From contig NZ_CP023690.1 in the NCBI RefSeq assembly GCF_008704795.1, positions 3,048,501-3,112,500 of the forward strand: a stretch of DNA of 64,000 nt, given 5' to 3'. Both the position numbers and the translations under genes were made by a program. A model generated the notes under the pieces. It was given only the letters and a program-made list of their open reading frames with translations, was not told where the DNA came from and did not search any database. Shown in pieces: positions 25,424-35,500 of this stretch; position 1 is the stretch's first letter; the number at the start of each line of letters is the position of its first letter. The DNA comes from Streptomyces spectabilis. GTDB taxonomy: Bacteria > Actinomycetota > Actinomycetes > Streptomycetales > Streptomycetaceae.

Positions 25424-26203
25424 ATGACCTCCACGGACGCCCCGCCCCGCCTCACCCGTCTCGCCTTCCACGGGCCCCTGTCCGAGGCGCGGGCCGCCCG
25501 GATCGTGGCGCGGGCGGCCGAGTCGCTGACGGCCGCGGAGCGGCCCACCGTGCTCGACCTCGGCTGCGGCTGGGGCGAGCTGACGCTGCGGCTCCTGGAG
25601 GCGGTGCCCGGGGCCACCGCCGTCGGGGTCGATCTGCACGAGGAGGACCTGGCGCGGGGCCGGGCCCTGGCACGGGCCCGGGGGCTCGCGGACCGCGTGG
25701 AGTTCGTGGCCGAGTCGGCGACGGACACCGCGCGCGGCCCGGCCGACGTCGTGCTGTGCCTCAGCTCCGCCCACGCCCTGCTCCCGGCCGGCGCCGAGCC
25801 CCCGTACGCCGCCGACGCGCTGCGCGCCCTGCGCCGCCTGGTGCGGCCCGGCGGGCGCGTCGTCCTCGGCGAGGGGTTCTGGCAGCGCACGCCGACGGCG
25901 GCGGAGCTGGCCGGGATGTGGCCGGACGCCCGCGCCGACGAGCACCTGCACCTGGGCGGCCTGGTGGACGCGGCGGTCGCCGCGGGCTTCCGGCCGATGT
26001 GGGTGGAGACGGCGAGCGCCGAGGAGTGGGAGGAGTTCGAGTCCGCGTATCTGGCGGACGTCGAGGTGTGGCTCGCGGCGAACGCCGCGCATCCGCGGGC
26101 GGCAGCGGCGCGCGAGCGCGCGGACCGGCACCGCGCGGCCTGGCTGCGCGGCTACCGCAGCGTGCTCGGCACCGCCTATCTGACGCTCGTCCCCGTCGGC
26201 TGA
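25424..26203 (+). CDS. Class I SAM-dependent methyltransferase
   Basis: 259 residues. Motif I is VLDLGCGWGELTLRLLE (about residue 43), followed by GVDLHEEDLARGR, an ADVVLCLSSAHAL acceptor-side strand and a GGRVVLGEGFW strand. The substrate is not evident. It converges with the next gene, 8 bp between stops. Confidence 0.87.
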   Translation: MTSTDAPPRLTRLAFHGPLSEARAARIVARAAESLTAAERPTVLDLGCGWGELTLRLLEAVPGATAVGVDLHEEDLARGRALARARGLADRVEFVAESATDTARGPADVVLCLSSAHALLPAGAEPPYAADALRALRRLVRPGGRVVLGEGFWQRTPTAAELAGMWPDARADEHLHLGGLVDAAVAAGFRPMWVETASAEEWEEFESAYLADVEVWLAANAAHPRAAAARERADRHRAAWLRGYRSVLGTAYLTLVPVG

Positions 26204-26210
26204 GCCGCCG

Positions 26211-27143
26211 CTAGCCCCGCCCGAACCAGTGCTCGGCCAGCGCGTCGAGCGTCGGCTCGGGCGGGGCGGGCAGTTCGCGCAGGTACCAGGGCAGGTTGCT
26301 GTAGACGTGCAGCAGCGTGAGGGCGAGCAGCTCGCGGGGCTCGAAGGCGCGGCCGTACGCCGCCGTGAGGCGGGTCATGAGGCGGGGGTCCGCGCGGGTG
26401 ACGAAGAGGCCGACGGCCACGAAGTCGTACGCCGGGTCGCCGATCATCGCGGGCTCGAAGTCGAAGAGCCCGGTGAGCCGCCAGCCGTCCGGCGCGGGCG
26501 CGGCGAGCAGGTGCTCACGCATGAACTCGGTGTGCAGCAGGGCCCGGCGGGCCCCGGCCGCGGGCTCCCCGACCGCGTCGAGGAAGTCCGGAATCTGCTC
26601 CAGCCAGTGCTCGGGGAGGTGCCGGGCGCGCTGCCGCTCGACCGCGCCCGCCCGCTGCCGGGCCAGGAACGCGTCCCAGTCGCCGGGCCCGAGGACGTCC
26701 GCGAGCGGCGCGTGGTCGAGGGCGTGCAGCGCGGCGAGCGTCTCCCCGGCCCGCTCGGCGAGCCGCTCCCGGTCGGCCGGGGGCACGCGCGGCCAGGCGT
26801 GGTGCAGGCCCTCGCCGGGGAGCCGGGACATCAGGACGTAGCGCCAGCCGTTCTCGTACGCGCCGAAGGAGTGGACCCGCGGGGTCGCGACGGGCAGGCG
26901 GCCGTGCACGTGGGTGAGGACGCGGGCCTCGGCGACGCCGTCGTCGGCCGACGCGGCGGGGAAGAGCTTGAGCACGAGGTCGTCGCCGACGGCGTAGACG
27001 GGCTGGGAGCCTTCGCGGAAGCGGGTCAGCGGCGCCCCGGCGACGCCGAGCCGGGCGCACAGGTCCGCCGCGCCGGGCCGCATCACGGCCTCGTCCGGGA
27101 CGATCGCGTCCCACTCCTCGTCGGTACGTACGGGGGGCAGCAT
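26211..27143 (-). CDS. APH-fold phosphotransferase-like protein with altered catalytic loop
   Basis: 310 residues. The kinase-like fold is clear: DDLVLKLFP with the ATP lysine, YVLMSRLPGEGLHHAW hinge and LFDFEPAMIGDPAYDF metal-binding loop. The catalytic loop, usually HGD....N, reads HTEFMREHLL, so Asp is Glu and the Asn position is His. It may act on a small molecule, or have lost kinase activity. ATG 27143 has no strong ribosome binding site. It is distinct from the two APH proteins of the island at 38700-40501, which keep HTD. Confidence 0.8.
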   Translation of the reverse strand: MLPPVRTDEEWDAIVPDEAVMRPGAADLCARLGVAGAPLTRFREGSQPVYAVGDDLVLKLFPAASADDGVAEARVLTHVHGRLPVATPRVHSFGAYENGWRYVLMSRLPGEGLHHAWPRVPPADRERLAERAGETLAALHALDHAPLADVLGPGDWDAFLARQRAGAVERQRARHLPEHWLEQIPDFLDAVGEPAAGARRALLHTEFMREHLLAAPAPDGWRLTGLFDFEPAMIGDPAYDFVAVGLFVTRADPRLMTRLTAAYGRAFEPRELLALTLLHVYSNLPWYLRELPAPPEPTLDALAEHWFGRG

Positions 27144-27240
27144 GATCGGCAAGGTAGGCGGGCGCGGGCGCGGCGGCAACGGGATTTCGCGCGAGGGCGC
27201 CGCCGCCCGCCGTCCGGACGGCGGCGCCCCTGCGGGGCGG

Positions 27241-27708
27241 TCAGAAGACGAACGGCCCCGGCTTCTGCTCCGACGTCGCGTTGCACGTCACTGTGGCGCC
27301 GAAGACCACGACCTTGAGGGACTTGGCCGCGAGGCTGTCGCCGGGGGCGACGGTGCCGTTGAGCGGGCCGCTGGAGATGGGGCTGCCCGCCGGTATGGCC
27401 GGGTTGGCGTTGCCGGTGAAGGTGGTGGTGCCGGTGCCGTTCTTGGTGAGGGTGAGGGTGGAGTTGACCGCGCCCGCGCCGATGGCGATCGGCGCGGTGA
27501 TCGCGGACGTGGAGAGCTCGATGGTGGCGCTGGTGCCGTTCTGCGTGGCCTTGAGGGTGGCCGCGCCCGCGCCGAACGAGCCGCACTCGAAGTCGAGGGT
27601 CGCCGTCTGCGGGTCCACGGCGGCCGAGGTGGGGGCGAGGACGAGGGCGCCGAGCGTGAGCGCGCCGGTGCCGAGTGCCGAACAGAGGACGAGTCTGCCG
27701 TGCCTCAT
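27241..27708 (-). CDS. Secreted protein of unknown function
   Basis: 155 residues. The signal peptide (CSALGTGALTLGALVLAP, ending TSAAVD) is followed by a Thr/Ala/Gly-rich, beta-rich domain with one early and one late cysteine (FECGSF, VTCNAT) that could form a disulfide. I do not recognise the family. ATG 27708 is used; in-frame TTG 27726 is possible. Confidence 0.7.
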   Translation of the reverse strand: MRHGRLVLCSALGTGALTLGALVLAPTSAAVDPQTATLDFECGSFGAGAATLKATQNGTSATIELSTSAITAPIAIGAGAVNSTLTLTKNGTGTTTFTGNANPAIPAGSPISSGPLNGTVAPGDSLAAKSLKVVVFGATVTCNATSEQKPGPFVF

Positions 27709-28027
27709 GGAATGGCCTGCCTTCAATGGGGGGAGTGTGGGGTGCCGCCTCGCCGAACACGCCCCCGCACCATGGCGGCTGACGGTGTGTCAGCGATTTG
27801 GGTTGGGGGCATTGAGGCATGCGCCCCCAGAGGTGGCAAGGGACACTCTCTTGATTTTTGACATGTCACGACCAAAACCGGCCGAGCCGCCCGCGCTCGG
27901 CACTCCGCCACCTGGCGCACGCACCGGAGCGAAAGCCGTGAACGCGCCCCGTCGTGCGATGAACACACCGGTGAACGGCTACCATCGCCGGAACCGACCC
28001 CCTACGACCCGACCTGGAGGGCTCCCC
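27709..28027. other. 319-bp gene-free divergent region
   Basis: This gap separates the secreted protein gene (minus) from the glycosyltransferase gene (plus). It holds GGGGGC (27805-27810) and GCCCCC (27823-27828) flanking a 12-nt loop, and TTGACA at 27858-27863 next to the palindrome GACATGTC, a possible -35 element with no convincing -10. No ORF here is supported. Confidence 0.5.
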
Positions 28028-28912
28028 GTGTCCGAACCGCGCCTGGGTGTGGCCATCGTGACCATGGGCAACCGCCCCAAGGACGTCGACGCCCTCCTGG
28101 AGTCCGTCGCCAAGCAGGACGTCCCGCCCACCCGGGTCGTCATCGTGGGCAACGGCACCGAGCTGCCGGACTTCCCCGCCTACCCCGGCGAGGTCACCGC
28201 GATCGCCCTCGACGAGAACCTGGGCTGCCCCGGCGGGCGCAACGTCGCCCTGCGCCGCCTGCGCGAGTTCGGCGACGTGGACGTGGCGGTCGAGCTCGAC
28301 GACGACGGGCTGCTCGTCGACCCCGACGTGTTCCGGACCGTCCGGCGCCTGTTCGCCGAGGACCCGCGCCTCGGCGTCGTCGGCTTCCGGATCGCCGACG
28401 AGCACGGCGAGACCCAGCGCCGCCACGTGCCGCGCCTGCGCGCCAAGGACCCGATGCGCCGGGGTTTGGTCACGTCCTTCCTCGGCGGCGGCCACGCCTT
28501 CTCCATGGAGATGCTGGAGCGCACCGGCGACTGGCCCGCCGACTTCTTCTTCACCCACGAGGAGACCGACCTCGCCTGGCGCGCGCTCGACGACGGCTGG
28601 AAGGTCCTGTACGAACCGGCGCTGCTGCTCCAGCACCCCAAGACGTCCCCCGCCCGGCACGCCGTCTACTACCGGATGACGGCCCGCAACCGCGTCTGGC
28701 TCGCCCGGCGCCGCCTCCCACTGCTCCTCGTCCCCCTCTACCTGGCGGTGTGGACCCTGCTCACGCTGGCGCGCACCCGGTCCCTCGGCGGCCTGCGCGC
28801 CTGGGCGGGCGGCTTCGTCGAGGGCGTGCGCACGCCGTGCGGCGAGCGGCGGCCGATGAGCTGGCGCACGGTGTGGCTGATGACGAGGCTGGGACGCCCG
28901 CCCCTCATCTGA
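28028..28912 (+). CDS. Family 2 glycosyltransferase
   Basis: 294 residues. A GT-A fold begins VAIVTMGNRPKDVDALLESV and has NENLGCPGGRNVAL-type nucleotide contacts (read as DENLGCPGGRN), ELDDDGLL in place of the DxD and FFFTHEETDLAWRALD, the ED-type catalytic region. One C-terminal hydrophobic helix (PLYLAVWTLLTLA) suggests membrane association. Acceptor unknown. GGAGG 7 nt before the GTG sets the start. Confidence 0.9.
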   Translation: MSEPRLGVAIVTMGNRPKDVDALLESVAKQDVPPTRVVIVGNGTELPDFPAYPGEVTAIALDENLGCPGGRNVALRRLREFGDVDVAVELDDDGLLVDPDVFRTVRRLFAEDPRLGVVGFRIADEHGETQRRHVPRLRAKDPMRRGLVTSFLGGGHAFSMEMLERTGDWPADFFFTHEETDLAWRALDDGWKVLYEPALLLQHPKTSPARHAVYYRMTARNRVWLARRRLPLLLVPLYLAVWTLLTLARTRSLGGLRAWAGGFVEGVRTPCGERRPMSWRTVWLMTRLGRPPLI

Positions 28913-28959
28913 CCGCCGCTCGGCCGACCCGTCCCGGAGAGAGGCCCGCGCCGCCCCGG

Positions 28960-29469
28960 CTACGGCAGGAACGCCCAGACGAACGCCGCGAGGATCGGCA
29001 GGACCAGGACGTCGGTCCACTCCACCCGGAAGCGGCGCCGCACGGGCGCCGACGCCACGGCATCGGCCTGCCGCACCGCGTGCCGCAGCTCCCTCCGGGC
29101 GGCCTCGGCCCGGCGCCCGTCGAACACCGAGCGCGTCATCGCCCACGGCAGCACTGTGCCGACGCCCTCCACGTGCAGCGCCCCGCCCCGCCCCGCCCGG
29201 CCGAGCAGCCGCACGTCGGCCAGGCACGCCTCGTACACGAAGAACGGATTGCGGATCACGAGCCGCTTCTCGTCCCACTCCACGGACGGCGTGAGCCCGG
29301 TGCGGACCAGGACCCAGGTCACCCCGGCCGGCAGGGCGAGGGCCAGGGAGACGTCCCAGACGTCGCGCGGCCCCTCGCCGCCCCCGAAGAGGAACTGGAC
29401 GGCGACCACCGCCATCATGGCCACGATCGCCCACGAGGCCCGCCGTACGGGCCTGTTGGTGTAGTGCAT
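28960..29469 (-). CDS. Small membrane protein with PH-like domain
   Basis: 169 residues. Two N-terminal helices (SWAIVAMMAVVAVQFLF and VSLALALPAGVTWVLV) are followed by a beta-rich part (VEWDEKRLVIRNPFFVYEACLADV) like bacterial PH domains, and a last helix (LPILAAFVWAFLP). It lies 84 bp downstream of the RHS protein gene on the same strand and may be cotranscribed. Immunity function for the RHS C-terminus is one possibility, without direct evidence. Confidence 0.7.
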   Translation of the reverse strand: MHYTNRPVRRASWAIVAMMAVVAVQFLFGGGEGPRDVWDVSLALALPAGVTWVLVRTGLTPSVEWDEKRLVIRNPFFVYEACLADVRLLGRAGRGGALHVEGVGTVLPWAMTRSVFDGRRAEAARRELRHAVRQADAVASAPVRRRFRVEWTDVLVLPILAAFVWAFLP

Positions 29470-29552
29470 GTGCTTGTACGCCTCACACTCCGGGCCGCCC
29501 GGCGGGGGCGCCGCGCGCGTGGCACGGCACCCCCTGACCGGGCGGACTGCCT

Positions 29553-32500
29553 CTAGCAGTACCGCATCTTCCAGCTCATCCCGCAGGTGAGCGTGCCGGT
29601 CCACGCGTTGCCCGCGTAGGACCACGCCGTCCTGCGGTACGAGAACCGCTTGGCGTGGCGGCCGCGGCCCGCGGCGTGCTTGCCGCCCCGGGCGAAGCCC
29701 TTGCTGGACTTCCACCACGATCCGGCGGCGAAGCGGCCCGCGCCGACGCCGACCGCGGTCCAGGCCGCCGACTTGGCCGTCGACCTCCAGTACTTCTTCG
29801 TCCGCCACTTGCCGCCGCGGCCGTCGGCCGCCGACGTGGCGGCGAACACGGCGACACTGGCGATCGCGCAGGTGCCCGCCGAGGCGACGATGCACGCCGC
29901 CGTCGCGCCGTACCCGGCGTACGTCCGCCAGTTCTTGCGGACGTTGCGGCCCACCCGCTTCAGGCCGCGCTTGACCTTCTTCCACCACTTGCCGTCGAGG
30001 TCGAAGCGGTTGACGGGGTCGCCGCCCACGTACTCGTAGGCGTTGTTGCCGCCGCCGTAGACCGGGTCGACGGACAGGAAGCGGCCGGTGGCCGGGTTGT
30101 ACAGGCGCACGCCCATCAGCGTGAGACCGGTGAGGGTCTCGGCCGAACGCTGCTTGCCGCCCAGCCAGTTGTAGCGGGTCGGCGCCTGTCCGGCGCGCGG
30201 GTTGCCGTACTCGTCGGAGTCGAGCGCGACGGGCGCCCGGCTCTTGTCGAGGGGCAGCTGGAGCGCCACGTCGCCGTGGACGGTGGTGAGCTGGAGGACC
30301 GTGCCGCCGCTGTTCTCCGTGGTCGCGGCCAGGTCGCCGGAGGCGGAGTCCACCATGCGGGTCAGGGCGCCGGTGGCGGTGTCCTCCACGATCCAGCGGG
30401 GGTTGTCGCCGTCGCTGTCGTAGTGGTTGACCTTGGACCGCTCCTTGGTCCAGGTGGTGCCGGAGCCGGACTCGACCGTCCAGGAGCGGAACCGCAGGGC
30501 GGCGTCCAGCTGCCAGGTCTGCCGCTTGCCGCCCTCCGTCTGCCGGTGCACCAGGTCGTTGGCGTAGTGGCCGAGCGAGCCGGTGCCGGGCGCCGTGGTG
30601 GTGCGGCCGAAGGCGTCGTAGGCGTACCCGGCGTCGACGAGCCGGTCGGCGCTGTCGTAGGTGTGCTTGGCGGTGGTGCCTCCCGATGCGGGGCAGTCGG
30701 CGCCCGGCGTGGCGGTCGCGGTGGTCAGGGAGGTGCGGTTGGCGCGCGCGTCGAAGCCGTAGGCGCGGCGCGTGCACACCGTCTCCGCGGTGTCCTCGAC
30801 GGTGGTCAGCCGGCCCGTGGCGTCGTAGCGGTAGCTCTGCCCCGACCAGCCCGCGTGCTCGGTGACCTGGCCGTGGACCGACTTGGTCACGGTGTCGGAG
30901 TAGACGGTGGTGCCGTCGCCGTCCCGCGTGTAGGTGCGGTCCGTGACCGCGCCCGAGGTGTCCTCGGTCTGCGTGAGGGTGTAGCCGCCGGGCAGCTTCT
31001 CGCTCTCCACGGAGCCGTCGGCGTCGTACGCGGCCTGGAACGTGCCCGCGACGGAGTCGACGGTCTTCGTGGCCAGACCGCGGGGCTCGGCCGCGGTGTC
31101 GTAGGTGTACGTGACCGTGGACGGCGCCGTGTCGGTCACCTTCACGGGCCGGCCGAGCAGGTCGTACTCGGTGGTCGTGGTGCCGCCGTCGGCGTCCGCG
31201 TACGCGACCTGGCGGCCCAGCTTGTCGAACGTCTTGGTGAGGCTGCCGCCCGTGGGCGACGTCGTCCGCACCGCCTGTCCGGTGGCCGGGTCGTACTCGG
31301 TCGTGGACTCCGGGACCTTCTCGCCGGTGCCGCCGGTCACGGCCACCCTGGTCTGGCGGCCCGCGTCGTCGTACGCGGTCGTGGTCGTGCGGGTCACACC
31401 GTTCGCGGTCTCGGTGACCTTCGCGGGGCTGCCCCACCAGTCGTACTCGGTGACCGAGGTCGGCAGCTCCTTGGGGTTGCTGCCGCCGCCGGTGACGTCG
31501 CCGCCCGGCGCGACCTCGCAGACCAGGTCGGCCCACTCGGGGCGCCCGGCGCACCGGCCGCTGCCCGTCGCCGACCAGTAGCTGGTCACGCGCGTCCCGG
31601 CGTCCGAGCCGTTCGCGCCCGGCAGGAGCTGCTTGACGACCCGGCCCTGCGCGTCGTACTCGGTGGTCGTGGTGAGCGCGAGCCCGCCCGGGTCCTGGAT
31701 CGTCTTCGCGGGCTGGCCCTTGGCCCAGTCGAACACCGTCTGCGTCACGCGGCTCTCGCCCATGACGCCCGGGTGCTCGCGGACCTCGGCGCCCGTCGTG
31801 ACCTTGGTGACCTGGTCCTTGACCTTGGCCGTGCCGTCCGAGGGACGCCCGGCGTCGTACTCGTTGACCGTCCTGGCGCGCGCGGCCACCGAGGTGCCCG
31901 CCGGGACCAGCGTGGTGGCGCCCGACTTCAGGTCGGCCGTCAGGTCGACGCGCCGCAGCGGGCCGAGCTCCTCCAGCTTGCGGGTGCCGTTGTCGTTGTA
32001 CAGCGAGCGGGTGGCGAGCAGGTCGGCGCGCTCCGCCGGGGTGAGCCTGCCCAGGCCGAGGTCGGCCTGGACGGTCCTGTCGGCGGCGGTCAGGCCGAGG
32101 GCGACCGCGCGGTTGGCGGCGCTCAGCTCGCGCACGGTGTTGCCGAAGCGGTCGGACTCGGTGGTGGTGAGGTGCCCGCCGGGCGTCGCCGTGTTGACCT
32201 CGCGGCCGGAGGCGCCCAGGTAGTGCACGTCGGCCCGCCGGTAGGCGGCCGCGGTCAGCTCCTCGCCGGAGTGCGCGGACGGCACGGCGTCGGCGGGCAG
32301 GACCGCCGCCGCGTCCGTCGGGGCGTCGAGCTGGCCCCACGCCTTCACGTCGGACGCGCCCATCGCGTACGGGGCCTTGGCACCGGTCAGCGGCACGTCG
32401 TAGACGACGGAGGTGCTCGCGGTGCCCTCCTGCGTGCCGGTGGTGCCCGGCTTCAGACCGGAGCGGGACGCCTTCAGGAGCATGCCGTCACCGGCGGTGG

Positions 32501-35500
32501 CGGCGGCGCCCGCCTTGCCGTACGTGAACGTCCACGGCAGTTCGCCGGGCGGGGTGTACCGGGTGACCCGGCCCGCGCCGTCGTAGTCGTAGGCGGACTT
32601 GAGGGCCGGGCTGATCTGCGGGTTCCACGCCTGGCGGAGCCTGCCGCCGCTGTCGTACGCGTACTTCTGGACGGACTTGGCGGTGGCCTCGCCGGCGCCG
32701 GGGGCGGTGGCCCACAGGCGCAGCTCCCTGACCCGGCCCTCGTGGTCGCCGAGGGTGTCGCCGGACGCGGTCGTGCGGTCCGCGTACACGAACTCCAGGA
32801 CGCGGCAGCCCTTGGTGGCCGGGGTGGCGGTGCAGCTGGCGGCGGACGCGGCCGACGTCGGCGCGACCACGCGCCGGGGCCGGGCCAGCTTCTTGCCGTC
32901 GACGGTCACGGACTCGGACACGATGGTCGTCGTCGAGTTGGCGAGCCCGTCGAGGAGGGTGCTGGACACCTGCCAGGTGGTGGCGGCCGCGTCGGTGCGG
33001 GTGAACTCGGTGACGGTGCCCTCGGTGTCGGTGAGGGTGAACGACCCGGTGACGCCGCCCTTGAGGGTGAGGTCCTCGGAGCCGGGCTCCGGGATCCAGG
33101 CGCTCTTGGCCGCGTTCGCGGTGAAGTGGGTCTCCTCGCCCTCGGCGTCGACGACGGCCACGGCCGTCGCGGAGATCTTCCGCAGGTGCGAGAAGTCCGA
33201 GTCGGTCAGCTCGGCGGCGGTGCCCGCCACCCACTCCTTGCCGAAGATCGGCGCCTGGTTCTCCTGCCTGGCCCCCTTGTCGGGGGTCCGCGACGAGGCG
33301 GTGCGGCTCACCGAGAGGTCGAACGCGGAGGCGTCCGTGGCGGACAGGGTGTGGTCACCGGTGAGCAGGTTCACCGAGCCGGGGCCCGTCTCGGCGGTCG
33401 CGGCGTCGCTGGCGTTCCGGTCGACGACGACGGTGAGCGGCGCGGTGCTGCCCGTGGCGCCCTTCGGCCCGGTGAAGTCGGCCTTGATCTGGACGCTGCC
33501 GTCGGGGTCGACGGTGTCGGTGGCGTTCCACACCAGCTTGTCGCTGCGGCCCTTCGTCAGGGCGACGGGCCAGGCGTCGAGCGCGCTGCCGCCCGCCCGC
33601 ACGTCCTCGGCGGGGATCCGCACCCAGTCGTCGGCCTCGGCGCGGCGCCAGGAGAAGGACACCTTGTCGAACGTGTCGCCGTCGGCCTCGGCGAGCAGCG
33701 GCAGGCGCCGCGCGGTGCGTTCGCCGTCGGACGGCTGGACGAAGCCGCCGGGGCCGGCGTGGAAGGTGTACTCGACGGCCTCGGACTTGTTGTCGGCCTT
33801 GTCGACGGCGCGTACCTGGAAGGTGTGCGTGCCGTCCTTGGGCGGCGTCACGGAGATGTTCTTCGCCGCGCCCGCGCCGCCGGTGGGCTCCTTCGTCCAG
33901 GTCACGCCGTCCAGGGACCACTCCAGCCAGTTGTGGTCGGAGCCGGGCGGCGTGACGGTGAACGTGCCGGGCCTGCCCGCGCCCTTCACCCAGGCGTCCT
34001 TCGGGTAGTCCGTGGACGTGACCTTCGTGGGCGCGGACGGCGCGGAGGTGTCGACCGTGAAGGTCTTCCACGCCGACCAGCCGGTGTTGTAGTGCGCGTT
34101 GTCGTACGGCGAGGTGCGGAACTTGTACGTCCTGCCGTGCGCGAGGACGCCCGACGGCACGGTCACCGACGCGACCTGCCCGGACGGCACCCACTTCGAC
34201 ACCAGGACGTTCCCGACCTGCTTGTCGGTGGCGGTGTCGAAGATCTGGAAGGTGCCGTTGACCTTGTCGCCGTCCGCGTCGGTGAACGTGTCGCGCAGCG
34301 TCGGGGTGAGGCTGTTCACCACGTAGGCGCCGCCGTAGGAGAAGTACGGCGGGCCCGCCTCCTGCTTGGTGCCGGTGCGCGGCCGGTAGTTGTAGGTGAC
34401 GCTCAGCTTGGGCGGGCGGGTCGCGGCGTTCGCGGAGTTGACCCGCTTCCACTGGGCGACCGCGGTCTCGTTCGCCGCGCGCAGGCCCATGTGCCCGCGG
34501 GCGGCCTTCGCCGAGGCCCACTCCTGCACGAGGCCCGTGACATCGGCGTTGATCCAGCCGTCGGGCGCGGCGGTGCACGCCGGGTTGCCGCGGGTCTCGC
34601 TCGACGTCGCCTTCTTCGCGGTCCAGGCCGGCTGCGCGGTCCAGCGCGAGGACGTGGACGCGGCTCCCGCGGACCACACCTCCCACGGCTGGGCCTTGCA
34701 GTCCTTCTCGTTGGCGGAGTGGAAGTTCCACAGCGACAGCTTCGCGTCCATGACGAGCGCGTCCTGGAGCGGCCGGGTGTCCCACGAGATGAAGGAACGC
34801 GCCGTGCGCGGCGTGCCGTTGGCGTTCTTCGTCCCCGGGTTGCCGAAGTCCAGCTCGGTGTCGGTGGACCAGTCCCGGGTCTCGCCCTGCTGGACGTACG
34901 TGTCGAAGACGGCTGCCAGGGCCGAGGTGGACGGGTCGACGGTGACGGGGTACTTGGTCCTCGGATCGGCGAGGAACTTCGCGTCGGGGGTGACGACGAG
35001 GTCGACGCCGCCCTTCACCTGGACGGCCTTCATCTTCACCGGGGCGCGGCGGGTGTGCTCGCCGGAGACGGGGTCGACGGTGGCGTCCCACATCACGGGC
35101 GCGGGCATGACCGCCCGCCGCTCGTCCTTCTTGCCGCGGCGCTCGGTGAACGTGAGGCTGCCGTCCTTGTGCTGCCGGACCTTGAGGCCCTTCGCGCGCA
35201 GGGGCAGCGTGTAGCCGTAGTCCCGCTCGGCGGGCTTGCGCTTGATGTCCACGAACTGCTCGAAGCCGGTGCGGGTCGCCTCGACCACCACGTCGGCGCC
35301 GGGCACGGCGTTCTCGTACGTGGCGCGGGTGCCGTCCAGCTTCGGCGCGGGCAGGCCGCCCTGCCACTGGAGCGTGATGCGCCGGTCGCCCTCGCCGAGG
35401 GTGACCAGGTCGCGGGCGGCGCCGCCCTGGTCCATGCGGGCCGCGCGCTTGCCGCCGGGCGCCCCGAGCTCCAGGCCCCGCGGGTGGGCCTTCGGCTCCA

